This document shows positions 18,754 to 27,531 of a DNA stretch of 64,000 bases, in pieces. How positions within the stretch are numbered: position 1 is the stretch's first letter; each line of letters opens with the position of its first letter. The translations under genes were made by a program, and so were the position numbers. Origin of the DNA: Sulfitobacter sp. SK012 (lineage in GTDB: Bacteria > Pseudomonadota > Alphaproteobacteria > Rhodobacterales > Rhodobacteraceae); assembly GCF_003352085.1 (NCBI RefSeq), contig NZ_CP025804.1, forward strand, positions 3,100,001 to 3,164,000, written 5' to 3'. The notes under the pieces were generated by a model, which worked only from the letters and a program-made list of their open reading frames with translations, made no database searches and was not told the DNA's origin.

Positions 18754-21456
18754 ATGACAATCATCGTCGGTCAAGACACGGCCAAAACGCGCAAAACACT
18801 GAGCGCGGGCACACAGTCCATCGCTTATTACTCCATCCCCGCCGCTCAAGAAGCCGGTCTTGGGGATTTCTCGAAACTCCCCGCCGCATTGAAAGTGGTG
18901 CTGGAAAACATGCTGCGTTTTGAGGACGGTAAGACCGTCACCGTTGACGACATCAAGGCGTTTGCTGAATGGGGTGCCAAAGGTGGCAAGAACCCTCGCG
19001 AGATCGCATACCGCCCTGCCCGCGTGCTGATGCAGGATTTTACCGGCGTACCGGCTGTTGTTGATCTGGCTGCAATGCGCGACGGGCTGGTCGCCTTGGG
19101 TGGCGACGCCGAGAAGATTAACCCGCTGAACCCCGTTGATTTGGTTATCGACCACTCGGTGATGATTGACGAATTCGGCAACCCGCGGGCGTTCCAGATG
19201 AACGTTGACCGCGAATATGAACGCAACATGGAGCGGTATACTTTCCTTAAATGGGGTCAGAAGGCGTTTAACAACTTCCGCGTTGTGCCCCCCGGCACCG
19301 GTATTTGCCATCAGGTGAACCTTGAATACCTCTCGCAAACCGTTTGGACCGACAAGGACCAGCACGGGCATGAGGTTGCTTATCCTGATACGCTTGTCGG
19401 CACCGACAGCCACACTACTATGGTCAACGGCATGGCCGTGTTGGGCTGGGGTGTTGGCGGGATTGAGGCCGAAGCCGCGATGCTGGGCCAGCCAATTTCG
19501 ATGCTGATCCCCGAAGTTGTCGGTTTTGAGCTGACGGGCCGTATGATGGAAGGCACCACCGGGACCGATCTGGTTCTGAAGGTTGTTGAAATGCTGCGCA
19601 CCAAAGGCGTAGTAAGCAAATTCGTTGAATTCTACGGCGAAGGATTGGACCATCTGCCTTTGGCGGACCGTGCGACAATCGCAAACATGGCACCGGAATA
19701 TGGCGCGACTTGCGGGTTCTTCCCAATCGATGGCGAGACGCTTCGTTACTTGCGCACAACGGGCCGCGATGAGGACCGGATTGCACTGGTTGAAGCCTAT
19801 GCCAAAGAAAATGGCATGTGGCGTGATGCGGATTATGCACCGATCTATACCGACACATTGAGCCTTGATATGGGCACCATCGTGCCAGCGATCTCTGGTC
19901 CAAAGCGCCCACAAGACTACGTGGCACTGACCGGAGCCAAAGAGGCGTTTGCCTCCGAGATGGCCAACACCTTCAAGCGCCCGATGGGCAAGGAAGTTGT
20001 GGTTGAAGGAGAGGATTATACGCTCGAATCCGGCAAGGTTGTCATTGCATCGATCACTTCGTGCACCAATACTTCAAACCCTTACGTCATGATCGGCGCA
20101 GGGCTTGTCGCGCGCAAAGCGGCCGCGTTGGGCCTTGACCGAAAACCTTGGGTCAAGACATCACTGGCACCCGGCTCGCAGGTTGTGAGTGCGTATCTTG
20201 AGGCTGCGGGTCTGCAGGAAGATTTCGACAAGCTTGGGTTTAACCTTGTCGGTTATGGTTGCACGACATGTATCGGCAACTCCGGACCGCTTCAGCCTGA
20301 AATCAGCAGCGCGATTGCCGAAGGCGATCTGGTTGCAACTTCAGTTCTGTCGGGCAACCGCAACTTTGAGGGGCGGATATCGCCTGACGTGCGTGCCAAC
20401 TATCTGGCGTCACCCCCGCTGGTGGTCGCGTATGCCTTGGCTGGTACGATGGATATCAATCTGGCCACAGACCCGATTGCCCAAACACCAGACGGTGAAG
20501 ATGTGTATCTCAAGGATATCTGGCCCACGACACAAGAAGTCGCTGAGTTGGTTGAGCTGACCGTCACCCGTGAGGCGTTCCAGACCAAATATGCTGACGT
20601 CTTTAAGGGCGACGAAAAATGGCAAGGCGTCGAAATCACTGACAGCCAAACCTACGACTGGCCACCGACGTCTACCTATGTTCAAAACCCACCCTATTTC
20701 CAAGGCATGTCGCCTGAGCCGGGTGTGATTTCGAATATCGAAGATGCAAAGGTGCTCGCTCTTTTGGGTGACATGATCACGACTGACCACATCTCGCCTG
20801 CGGGATCTTTCAAGGAAAGTACCCCTGCGGGGCAGTACCTTGTTGAGCGTCAAGTGCCCGTGCGGGAGTTCAACTCTTACGGCTCGCGTCGTGGCAACCA
20901 CGAGGTCATGATGCGCGGTACATTCGCCAACATCCGCATCAAAAACGAGATGTTGGATGGGGTTGAGGGCGGCTATACTAACGGTCCGAATGGCGGGCAA
21001 ACGTCGATCTTTGACGCGGCCATGGCGTACCAAGAAGCCGGCACACCGCTGGTGATCTTTGGTGGCGAACAGTACGGTGCCGGGTCTTCGCGCGACTGGG
21101 CGGCCAAAGGCACAGCACTTTTGGGCGTCAAGGCAGTGATCGCCGAAAGCTTTGAGCGCATTCACCGTTCCAACCTCGTCGGCATGGGCGTGATCCCGTT
21201 TGAGTTCACCAACGGCGACACCCGCAAGTCGCTGGGCCTGACAGGCGAAGAAACTGTCTCTATCTCTGGGCTCGACACGATCAAGCCCTTGGAAGAAGTG
21301 CCTTGCACGATCACGATGGCGGATGGCGCGGTCAAGGAGATCACCTTGAAGTGCCGCATCGATACCGCAATCGAGATCGAGTACATCGAACACGGCGGTG
21401 TGCTGCATTACGTGCTGCGCGATCTGGCCAAAGACAGCGCCATCGCCGCGGAATAA
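18754..21456 (+). CDS. acnA: Aconitate hydratase A
   Basis: Converts citrate to isocitrate in the TCA cycle with a 4Fe-4S cluster. The start MTIIVGQDTAKTRKTLSAG at 18754 gives 900 residues, the usual AcnA length; the open frame extends 37 codons further upstream without family similarity. Cluster cysteines are in ITSCTNTSNP and GYGCTTCIGNSGP. The swivel domain has EQYGAGSSRDWAAKG. It is a single gene with its own terminator. Confidence 0.97.
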   Translation: MTIIVGQDTAKTRKTLSAGTQSIAYYSIPAAQEAGLGDFSKLPAALKVVLENMLRFEDGKTVTVDDIKAFAEWGAKGGKNPREIAYRPARVLMQDFTGVPAVVDLAAMRDGLVALGGDAEKINPLNPVDLVIDHSVMIDEFGNPRAFQMNVDREYERNMERYTFLKWGQKAFNNFRVVPPGTGICHQVNLEYLSQTVWTDKDQHGHEVAYPDTLVGTDSHTTMVNGMAVLGWGVGGIEAEAAMLGQPISMLIPEVVGFELTGRMMEGTTGTDLVLKVVEMLRTKGVVSKFVEFYGEGLDHLPLADRATIANMAPEYGATCGFFPIDGETLRYLRTTGRDEDRIALVEAYAKENGMWRDADYAPIYTDTLSLDMGTIVPAISGPKRPQDYVALTGAKEAFASEMANTFKRPMGKEVVVEGEDYTLESGKVVIASITSCTNTSNPYVMIGAGLVARKAAALGLDRKPWVKTSLAPGSQVVSAYLEAAGLQEDFDKLGFNLVGYGCTTCIGNSGPLQPEISSAIAEGDLVATSVLSGNRNFEGRISPDVRANYLASPPLVVAYALAGTMDINLATDPIAQTPDGEDVYLKDIWPTTQEVAELVELTVTREAFQTKYADVFKGDEKWQGVEITDSQTYDWPPTSTYVQNPPYFQGMSPEPGVISNIEDAKVLALLGDMITTDHISPAGSFKESTPAGQYLVERQVPVREFNSYGSRRGNHEVMMRGTFANIRIKNEMLDGVEGGYTNGPNGGQTSIFDAAMAYQEAGTPLVIFGGEQYGAGSSRDWAAKGTALLGVKAVIAESFERIHRSNLVGMGVIPFEFTNGDTRKSLGLTGEETVSISGLDTIKPLEEVPCTITMADGAVKEITLKCRIDTAIEIEYIEHGGVLHYVLRDLAKDSAIAAE

Positions 21457-21475
21457 ACGCTATCTGCATGACTTC

Positions 21476-21512
21476 AAAGCCCCTCGTTGCGCATTGCGGC
21501 GGGGGGCTTTTT
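21476..21512 (+). terminator. Terminator of acnA
   Basis: AAAGCCCC and GGGGCTTT form an 8-bp perfect stem around a GC-rich loop, followed by further T residues, 20 bp after the acnA stop. Confidence 0.85.
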
Positions 21513-21555
21513 CGTTAGGCTGACCGGAGTTTTCCTTTTGCCGGAGCGCACGTTC

Positions 21556-22233
21556 ATGCCCCTCATTGCCCTGATCACCGGTGCTGCACGCGGCATTGGC
21601 CGTGCGATTGCTGCGGATCTGGCCGCCGATCACACGGTCGCCATCACCTATCACAGCACACCCCCGCCAAGTGACACCCCTGCTGCTCTCTCGGTTCAAG
21701 CGGACCTGTCTGATCCTGCCAATGCTGAGCGGATCATCGATGCCGTCATCAAAAAATTCGGGCGGCTTGATGTGATCGTCAACAACGCAGGCGTAATCGA
21801 AATGGACGACGGTGATGCATCGTTGATCTACGCCGTCAATCTCGGCGCGCCAAAAGCCCTGCTGGATGCTGCTTTGCCGCATCTGACGGCAGGTGCCAGC
21901 GTGATCAACATCTCATCTGTGAACGCGACCTTCCCGGCAAAAGGAGCGGCGCTTTATTCTGCCAGCAAGGCCGCTCTTGATACATGGACCCGCGCGATGG
22001 CCAAAGAACTTGGACCGCGCGGTATTCGAGTGAACGGTGTTGCCCCAGGCGCAATTGAACGCCGCGAATCCCCGCGCCCTGCAGCGCTGGTTGAGGCATT
22101 TGTCGAGATGACAGCGCTTGGCCGAAGTGGGCAACCTGAGGACATCGCAAAGGTTGTGCGTTTTCTCGCATCAGACGGGGCCGCTTGGATCACCGGTGAA
22201 ACGATCACCGTATCTGGCGGCTATAGGCTTTGA
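21556..22233 (+). CDS. Short-chain dehydrogenase/reductase (SDR)
   Basis: 225 residues from MPLIALITGAARGIGRAIA. It has the NAD(P) glycine motif TGAARGIG, NNAG, the catalytic Ser in NISSVNA, and the Y-x3-K pair in LYSASKAALDTW; the end GAAWITGETITVSGGYRL is typical of FabG-like SDRs. The open frame reaches 21487 but overlaps the acnA terminator, so the start at 21556 is preferred. Substrate unknown; no pathway partner is adjacent. Confidence 0.9.
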   Translation: MPLIALITGAARGIGRAIAADLAADHTVAITYHSTPPPSDTPAALSVQADLSDPANAERIIDAVIKKFGRLDVIVNNAGVIEMDDGDASLIYAVNLGAPKALLDAALPHLTAGASVINISSVNATFPAKGAALYSASKAALDTWTRAMAKELGPRGIRVNGVAPGAIERRESPRPAALVEAFVEMTALGRSGQPEDIAKVVRFLASDGAAWITGETITVSGGYRL

Positions 22234-22464
22234 CTGCCAGCGGCGGCCGATTACGTCTATCTGTTCTTGCCTGCCAGAAAATTAAACTGCGGCAGGCGCT
22301 CTCCGATTGTTCATCGTTCGATCATCCTCACGCTAGTCCGACCTTGAACTAATTCTTTGTTTCGCAATCGTGACGTGGCGGCCCGGTCTTTCCCCTAAAA
22401 TTTGATCCATTTTGAGGGCATGAACGTACTTGTAACGAGTATTCTTTTTCCCAGAGGGCACGCC

Positions 22465-22593
22465 ATGAAACTTCTGACTGCCATCCAAGCCATTGCCCTG
22501 ATCTTGCTTGCTGTGATCGGTGCCAGTGACATCGCGAACCCAGCCAAAGCCCAAGTTGTGGACTGCACCGTGTCGGACACCTGCGCGAACTGA
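22465..22593 (+). CDS. Small secreted peptide (42 residues)
   Basis: The ATG at 22465 follows an AGAGGGCACGCC ribosome site. The peptide is MKLLTAIQAIALILLAVIGA and then about 22 residues, mature end VVDCTVSDTCAN with two cysteines. A signal peptide of about 29 residues (cleavage after AKA) leaves only about 13 residues. An open frame extends 21 codons upstream, but the hydrophobic segment and ribosome site favour this start. Its stop codon is part of the left arm of a nested inverted repeat (22591-22695). No family recognised. Confidence 0.55.
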   Translation: MKLLTAIQAIALILLAVIGASDIANPAKAQVVDCTVSDTCAN

Positions 22594-22695
22594 AACGTTC
22601 CATGTTTGCAGGAAAGCAAGGTTCATCACCATTCCCTCAGTTTGGTGGTGAGCCTGTCTCACACACGTGCTTTCCTGCGGACTTGAAACGTTTCA
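22591..22695. other. Nested inverted repeat after the 42-residue peptide gene
   Basis: Outer arms of 28 nt (22591-22618 and 22668-22695) pair through TGAAACGTT/AACGTTTCA and GCAGGAAAGCA/TGCTTTCCTGC with a mismatched middle. Inside, GGTTCATCACC (22620-22630) pairs with GGTGGTGAGCC (22644-22654) over 11 positions including two G-T pairs. It begins exactly at the TGA of the peptide gene and lies between it and the convergent ccmG. It has no T-run on the plus strand; it may be a structured 3' UTR, a small RNA, or a two-way transcription barrier. Confidence 0.6.
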
Positions 22696-22715
22696 ACACG
22701 CTTTTGGCCCCGTGC

Positions 22716-23255
22716 TTACTGGCCCCGTGCGGCCCGCAGAGCAGGTACAAATCGCTGTTCATAATCACTGCCAATTAACGGCCCCGCATAGCGAAACAAA
22801 ACCGTCCCATCCCCACTAAGGATGAAAGTCTCGGGCGGGGCAGTAACGCCCCAATCGATTGCAGTGCGGCCTCGCGGATCAAAACCAACGCCGATAAAGG
22901 GGTTGCCATCATCCGTCAGATATTTGGTCGCCGTGCCTTCAGCATCTTTGAAATTGATCCCAACCACCGGTATCCCGCGCGCCTGCATTTCAAGCAGCTT
23001 GGGGTGTTCTGCGCGGCAAGGCGGGCACCAGCTGGCCCAGAAGTTAACAATTGTGACCTGACCTGAGGCAAGCATCTCTGGTGTGGCTGGATCAAACCCC
23101 GGTAAGGACTTCTCCGGCACGCCTGGGCTTTGCTGACCGATCAAAGTTGACGGCAGCGCATCGGGATCGTCGCGATACATGCCCACGGCGGCCAAGGCCA
23201 CAAACCCTGCAAAAATCAACGGTGGAGCAATCATTAGGGGGTTAAGCTTTGGCAT
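22716..23255 (-). CDS. ccmG: Thiol:disulfide interchange protein CcmG/DsbE
   Basis: Periplasmic membrane-anchored thioredoxin that reduces apocytochrome c for haem attachment. 179 residues from MPKLNPLMIAPPLIFAG: one N-terminal membrane anchor, then the thioredoxin fold with active site NFWASWCPPCRAEHPK and the GVTAPPETFIL cis-proline region. Its start overlaps the end of ccmD by 14 bp. Last gene of the ccm cluster, facing the nested inverted repeat. Confidence 0.95.
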   Translation of the reverse strand: MPKLNPLMIAPPLIFAGFVALAAVGMYRDDPDALPSTLIGQQSPGVPEKSLPGFDPATPEMLASGQVTIVNFWASWCPPCRAEHPKLLEMQARGIPVVGINFKDAEGTATKYLTDDGNPFIGVGFDPRGRTAIDWGVTAPPETFILSGDGTVLFRYAGPLIGSDYEQRFVPALRAARGQ

Positions 23256-23403
23256 GACGTTTTGCCTCCGTCTCAATTTGCGCAAGAGCCGCACGTGCAC
23301 GGCGGCCCCGGATGAGCGTGATGGCCAGAAAACCTGCCAACAAGAGCAGCGACACTGCATAGGCAGACACCACTTCGGTCGCGTATTTTCCCAACTCCGG
23401 CAT
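23242..23403 (-). CDS. ccmD: Haem exporter protein CcmD
   Basis: 53-residue single-span membrane protein, MPELGKYATEVVSAYAVSLL and then a basic tail with RGRRARAALAQIETEAKRH. CcmD stabilises the CcmABC complex and helps release holo-CcmE. The ATG at 23403 overlaps the ccmC stop by one base, and the gene end overlaps ccmG. Size, topology and position are as expected for the family. Confidence 0.92.
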   Translation of the reverse strand: MPELGKYATEVVSAYAVSLLLLAGFLAITLIRGRRARAALAQIETEAKRHAKA

Positions 23404-24137
23404 CACACACCATACTCCTGACGGGCCAGCAACGCGCGCGCGCGGCGCAGGCGAATTTCGGTTCCCGTGCGGTACAGCACGAGGGCCACAAACAACAACC
23501 CGAACCCAACCATGCTGAGTGCCAGAGGATAGAAGAACACATCCGCCACGGTGCGCCCGCCCGTCGCGATCGGCACCGAGGTGCCTTGGTGCAGCCCTTG
23601 GTTCCAGAATTTCACCGCATAGCGTGACAATACTGCAAACACCGAGCCGACAAGGCAAAGAACGGATGTCAAATCTGCCGCAGTGTCAGGGTCTTCGACT
23701 GCCTCCCACAGGGCAATGTAGCCAAGGTAGAACAGGAATAAGATCAAGAACGAGGTCAGGCGTGGATCCCATTCCCACCATGTCCCCCACATTGGCTGCC
23801 CCCAGATTGCGCCCGTTATGAGCGCTATCACTGTCATGACAATGCCCACAGGTGCTGCGGCCTTGGCGGCCAGGGCGCTGACGTGGTGCCGACGAATAAG
23901 CCAGATCAGCGAGGCGACCAACATCATGAACCACGCGTTGATAGCCATAAGGGCTGCAGGGACGTGCAAGTAGATGATCTTGACGGTCGAGCCTTGCCGC
24001 GCATCCTCAGGCGTGCCGAAGAAACCCCAGATCAGCCCACCGCCCACGCAAAGGGCCGCCAGTGCCCAGAGGGCCGGCTGAATGCGAGCGCTCAGGCTCA
24101 GGAACTTGACCGGGTTTGCGTAGCGCCACAGTGACAT
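23403..24137 (-). CDS. ccmC: Haem exporter protein CcmC
   Basis: Six-span inner-membrane protein that loads haem on CcmE. 244 residues; the tryptophan-rich haem-binding motif WGTWWEWDPRLT begins at residue 117, and the flanking histidines are in IYLHVPAAL and QGLHQGTSV. Order ccmB-ccmC-ccmD-ccmG. It is separated from ccmB by 42 bp. Confidence 0.96.
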   Translation of the reverse strand: MSLWRYANPVKFLSLSARIQPALWALAALCVGGGLIWGFFGTPEDARQGSTVKIIYLHVPAALMAINAWFMMLVASLIWLIRRHHVSALAAKAAAPVGIVMTVIALITGAIWGQPMWGTWWEWDPRLTSFLILFLFYLGYIALWEAVEDPDTAADLTSVLCLVGSVFAVLSRYAVKFWNQGLHQGTSVPIATGGRTVADVFFYPLALSMVGFGLLFVALVLYRTGTEIRLRRARALLARQEYGV

Positions 24138-24179
24138 GAAAGTTATCTAATCCTCTGCTTGCGGGGGCTCAATGGGAAA

Positions 24180-24836
24180 TCACCGTAAGTTCATGCGAAG
24201 TGCGGCGGCAGCGGCAAAAGGCAGCAGCGCGGCACAACCAAGACTGACCCCCGCAAGCAGCAAAAGCGGGGTTGTTGGATCCAGAGATAAGGCCGCCCGG
24301 CGCGCGGCTTCTGCTCCAAAAATCAGCGTTGGCACGTAGAGCGGCAGCACCAGAAGAGACAACAACAGCCCCCCACGTTTGATACCCACGGTAAGGGCTG
24401 CACCAAAAGCGCCGATCATCGACAGCGCAGGCGTTCCCAGAGCCAAGGAGATCACGAGGCCCATGTATCCCGGCGTCGGCATATTAAGGAGCACGCCAAG
24501 AAGCGGTGCAACAACAACAAGCGGCAAACCTGTAGTGATCCAATGCGCCAGCGCTTTGATCGCAATCGCGCCTTCAAGCGGCAATGGAGACGTCGCCAAG
24601 ACATCAAGGCTGCCATCCTCAAAATCCAACGCCAGCAAGCGGTCAAGAGAGAGCAGACAAGCAAGCAGCGCGCCCAGCCACAAGATACCCGGCGCAATAC
24701 GCGACAACAGTTGCGATTCCGGGCCAACACCGAAAGGAACCAGCACCGTCACAATCAAGAAAAACGCGAGGCCAAGGCCAAAACCACCTCCGGCTCTCAG
24801 TCCAAGGCGCAGATCGCGGATCAACAACGCAATCAC
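24180..24836 (-). CDS. ccmB: Haem exporter protein CcmB
   Basis: Membrane subunit of the CcmAB ABC transporter. 218 residues with six hydrophobic segments; [20 protein letters not shown] and [21 protein letters not shown] are typical. GTG start at 24836 overlaps the last bases of ccmA (GTGA type), pointing to translational coupling. Confidence 0.95.
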   Translation of the reverse strand: MIALLIRDLRLGLRAGGGFGLGLAFFLIVTVLVPFGVGPESQLLSRIAPGILWLGALLACLLSLDRLLALDFEDGSLDVLATSPLPLEGAIAIKALAHWITTGLPLVVVAPLLGVLLNMPTPGYMGLVISLALGTPALSMIGAFGAALTVGIKRGGLLLSLLVLPLYVPTLIFGAEAARRAALSLDPTTPLLLLAGVSLGCAALLPFAAAAALRMNLR

Positions 24837-25459
24837 AAGAACGCCTCGTCGCTGGCACCGGCACGTGTTCCGGGGGTCGCGCGAAATGGCGTGAGGTCCA
24901 GCGTCTGCGCATCGATCCCAAGTTCGATATGCGTGGCGATCACCGCCATACCCCCCTGCCCCAAATGGGTTTGAACCGCGCTTGCAAACATCCCTACAGC
25001 ATCTGTGTCCAATGAAACGGTCGGCTCATCCAACAACCACAAGGGGCGCGCAGCTACCACCATCCGCGCCAATCCTGCACGGCGTTTTTGACCTGCTGAA
25101 AGCGTTCCGGCTAGGCGGTCCTTTAGCGCCTCCAGCCCGTAGACCTTGAGCGCAGGCGCAATATCGCGCTGTCCGTAAACCTGCGCCCAAAACGCAAGGT
25201 TCTCCGCCACAGTCAGCATCGCTTTGAGACCATCGGCGTGCCCTGCATAGGCGACGCTGTCTTCTGTTCCTGTGATTTGACCCGACAACGCCGGCTGTAA
25301 CCCCGCGATGGTGCGCAGCAACGTCGTTTTGCCCGCACCGTTTGCGCCGCGCAAAACAAGCGCCTGACCGGGTAAAAGGGTGTAATCAAGCCTGCTCAAA
25401 ACCGGCAGGCCGCCCCGCGCAACGGCGACATCATCAAGGATCAAAGGTGCGGCGTTCAA
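24833..25459 (-). CDS. ccmA: Haem ABC exporter ATPase CcmA
   Basis: ATPase that powers CcmB. Walker A is GANGAGKTT, the signature is [14 protein letters not shown], and Walker B is LWLLDEPT. I place the start at the TTG at 25459 ([16 protein letters not shown]), which overlaps the preceding stop codon as TTGA and gives 208 residues, the normal length. An ATG at 25522 is in frame but would add 21 residues with no similarity inside the upstream gene. Confidence 0.9.
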   Translation of the reverse strand: MNAAPLILDDVAVARGGLPVLSRLDYTLLPGQALVLRGANGAGKTTLLRTIAGLQPALSGQITGTEDSVAYAGHADGLKAMLTVAENLAFWAQVYGQRDIAPALKVYGLEALKDRLAGTLSAGQKRRAGLARMVVAARPLWLLDEPTVSLDTDAVGMFASAVQTHLGQGGMAVIATHIELGIDAQTLDLTPFRATPGTRAGASDEAFL

Positions 25460-25809
25460 ACCGGCAGCACGGCCAGCGCAATGCGGCGGCCTTCGCTCAG
25501 CAATACGTTGTACGTTCGGCATGCCGCGGGCGAAGACATCGTCTCAACACCAAGGCCCGCTTCATCAATTGCTGTGCGCAAATCATCAGGCAAATGCGCA
25601 ACCTCGGCGCCGGTGCCCAAAAAGATCACATCAACTTTTCCAGCCAGCCCCAACAAGGTCTCAGCATCCTCTAATCCCGCCCACGTTTGGGTGCCTTGCG
25701 GCCCGGCGATCACAGCACCCTGCAAGACTTGCCCGCCAATCCGGAAAAACCCGGGGCCATAGCCATCGACAGGTTTTGCATCGGTAAACACAATCTCGTT
25801 CAGGCGCAT
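25456..25809 (-). CDS. Mth938-like domain protein
   Basis: 117 residues from [20 protein letters not shown]. The pattern GFFRIGGQV, then [17 protein letters not shown], then [22 protein letters not shown] matches the Mth938/NDUFAF3-like family (DUF498), found beside secDF in alphaproteobacteria. In mitochondria a relative assists complex I assembly; the bacterial role is unproven. It sits 4 bp after the TSUP gene and overlaps ccmA, so it is in the same transcript. Confidence 0.88.
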   Translation of the reverse strand: MRLNEIVFTDAKPVDGYGPGFFRIGGQVLQGAVIAGPQGTQTWAGLEDAETLLGLAGKVDVIFLGTGAEVAHLPDDLRTAIDEAGLGVETMSSPAACRTYNVLLSEGRRIALAVLPV

Positions 25810-25813
25810 CGCA

Positions 25814-26569
25814 TCATCCTTTCCACAGCGGTAGGCCCAGAATAGCCGATGTGCCAATCACGACATAGGCCACTGTTCGAAAGAGCCGTTCAGCCTTGGG
25901 GTCAAATAGCCGCGCACCAATCATGTTCGCCATAACATTGGGAATGCCGACCAGCAAACCAAGGAATGCCATTTTCCAAATCATCAGCCCTGTTGCCCAC
26001 ATCAAGGGAAACAGCAGCATGTCAATTGCCAGCAGATAAAGTAAGAAATTGGCGCGGATCGTAGCGATAGGCAACGTACTGGCCATGTAGAGCATAATGA
26101 CCGGGGGGCCGGGAATACCTGCGAACCCCGTCATGAAACCACCGACTGCGCCGGTAGCTATGGTCATCGCGTGGGTCAAAGTACCGCGGAACCGCCACCC
26201 GGTCAGGAGCAGTGACAGTAGAACCAAAACCATGCTTGAAATCAGCCATCCAAATACAATGGGCGAAACCATATTGAGGCACCACAGGCCAACAGGGAGA
26301 GCAATCGCAGCACCGATCATCAACCGGCCAACATCGCGGGGTTCCCCTTCACGCCATGCAGCTGGCAAGTTCGGCAATGGGCCGAGAGTTTCGGCTGCAA
26401 TCAGGAAAATCACGGCCTCAACCGGGGAAAGGACCGAGCTGGCGACAGGCATGATGATCATGGCTGAACCAAAACCCACGAACCCGCGCACAAGCCCTGC
26501 AACCACTACAGCAAGTACCAGCCAACTCAGCCCTTCGGTCGCGAAGGCCTGGGCCAGCAGGTCAGGCAT
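25814..26569 (-). CDS. TSUP-family (TauE/SafE-like) membrane protein
   Basis: 251 residues with about eight hydrophobic segments and the two-repeat pattern of the family: GLVRGFVGFGSAMIIMPVAS near the N-terminus and GAVGGFMTGFAGIPGPPVIM in the second half. Members are proposed exporters of sulfite or organosulfonates. The start overlaps the secF end by 8 bp. A link to sulfur metabolism (dddP is also in this window) is only inference. Confidence 0.88.
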   Translation of the reverse strand: MPDLLAQAFATEGLSWLVLAVVVAGLVRGFVGFGSAMIIMPVASSVLSPVEAVIFLIAAETLGPLPNLPAAWREGEPRDVGRLMIGAAIALPVGLWCLNMVSPIVFGWLISSMVLVLLSLLLTGWRFRGTLTHAMTIATGAVGGFMTGFAGIPGPPVIMLYMASTLPIATIRANFLLYLLAIDMLLFPLMWATGLMIWKMAFLGLLVGIPNVMANMIGARLFDPKAERLFRTVAYVVIGTSAILGLPLWKG

Positions 26570-27530
26570 CGATGTTTGCGTATTGGTTTCCAGCGTTGGC
26601 GTCCGGCTTGGACCAATCGCGCTTTACGCCGAGCCACAGAACTACGGTTTTCGCCACATAGACCGAGGAATAAGTACCAACGACAACACCCCAGGTGATC
26701 GCAAAGACAAAGCCCCGGATCACGTCACCACCCAATACCAGAAGGGCGATCAGCGCCAAAAGTGTCGTACCAGATGTCATCAACGTCCGGCTAAGCGTTT
26801 CGTTCACACTGATGTTCATCACTTCGACCAAAGGCCGTTGTTTGTATTTCCGCAGGTTTTCTCGAAGGCGGTCAAAGATCACCACAGTATCGTTGATCGA
26901 ATAGCCAATGATGGTCAGGATCGCCGCAATCACTGTCAGGTCAAAACGGATCTGTAGAACCGCAAAAACCCCGATCGTCAGAATGACGTCATGAAAAAGA
27001 GCAGCGACAGCCCCAACAGAGAACTGCCATTCAAACCGTAGCCAAATATAGATCAAAATCGCGCCCAAAGACGCGGCCACGGCGATGACAGCGGTTTGGA
27101 TCAACTCGCCGGATACTTTTGGGCCGACGGATTCGACAGATGTGAACTTGATCTCAGGTGCGACGGAGCGTAGCGCGGTTTCCAGCTTCTCGATGGTTTC
27201 TGGCGACGCGGCTTCTTCCCCGTCCTGCGCCTGAATACGGATCATCGCGACGTGCTCTTCTGAGGAGGAAGTGAGGTCAAAAACCTCTGATATCGTAATA
27301 TCACCTAAGCCCAGCGGCTCAAGCGCGCCACGGTAGCTGGCCACATCGACCGCCTGTGTGCTTTCGGTGCGCAGCGTTGTGCCGCCGCGAAAGTCGATGC
27401 CGAAATTCAGACCAAACGTTGCCCAGGCCACCAAAGATAACACCATGGCAATGCACGATATCCCAAAGGTCAGCTTTGAGTGGCGAAAGAAATCGATATT
27501 CGTCTCGTTGGGAACCAATCTTAAGCGCAT
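26562..27530 (-). CDS. secF: Protein translocase subunit SecF
   Basis: 322 residues, six membrane spans. SecF works with SecD on the periplasmic side of SecYEG, using the proton gradient to pull exported chains through. FGIDFRGGTTL is the D1 motif, and TIIGYSINDTVVIFDRLREN is the D4 motif. One base separates it from secD. Confidence 0.97.
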   Translation of the reverse strand: MRLRLVPNETNIDFFRHSKLTFGISCIAMVLSLVAWATFGLNFGIDFRGGTTLRTESTQAVDVASYRGALEPLGLGDITISEVFDLTSSSEEHVAMIRIQAQDGEEAASPETIEKLETALRSVAPEIKFTSVESVGPKVSGELIQTAVIAVAASLGAILIYIWLRFEWQFSVGAVAALFHDVILTIGVFAVLQIRFDLTVIAAILTIIGYSINDTVVIFDRLRENLRKYKQRPLVEVMNISVNETLSRTLMTSGTTLLALIALLVLGGDVIRGFVFAITWGVVVGTYSSVYVAKTVVLWLGVKRDWSKPDANAGNQYANIDA

Positions 27531-27531
27531 A

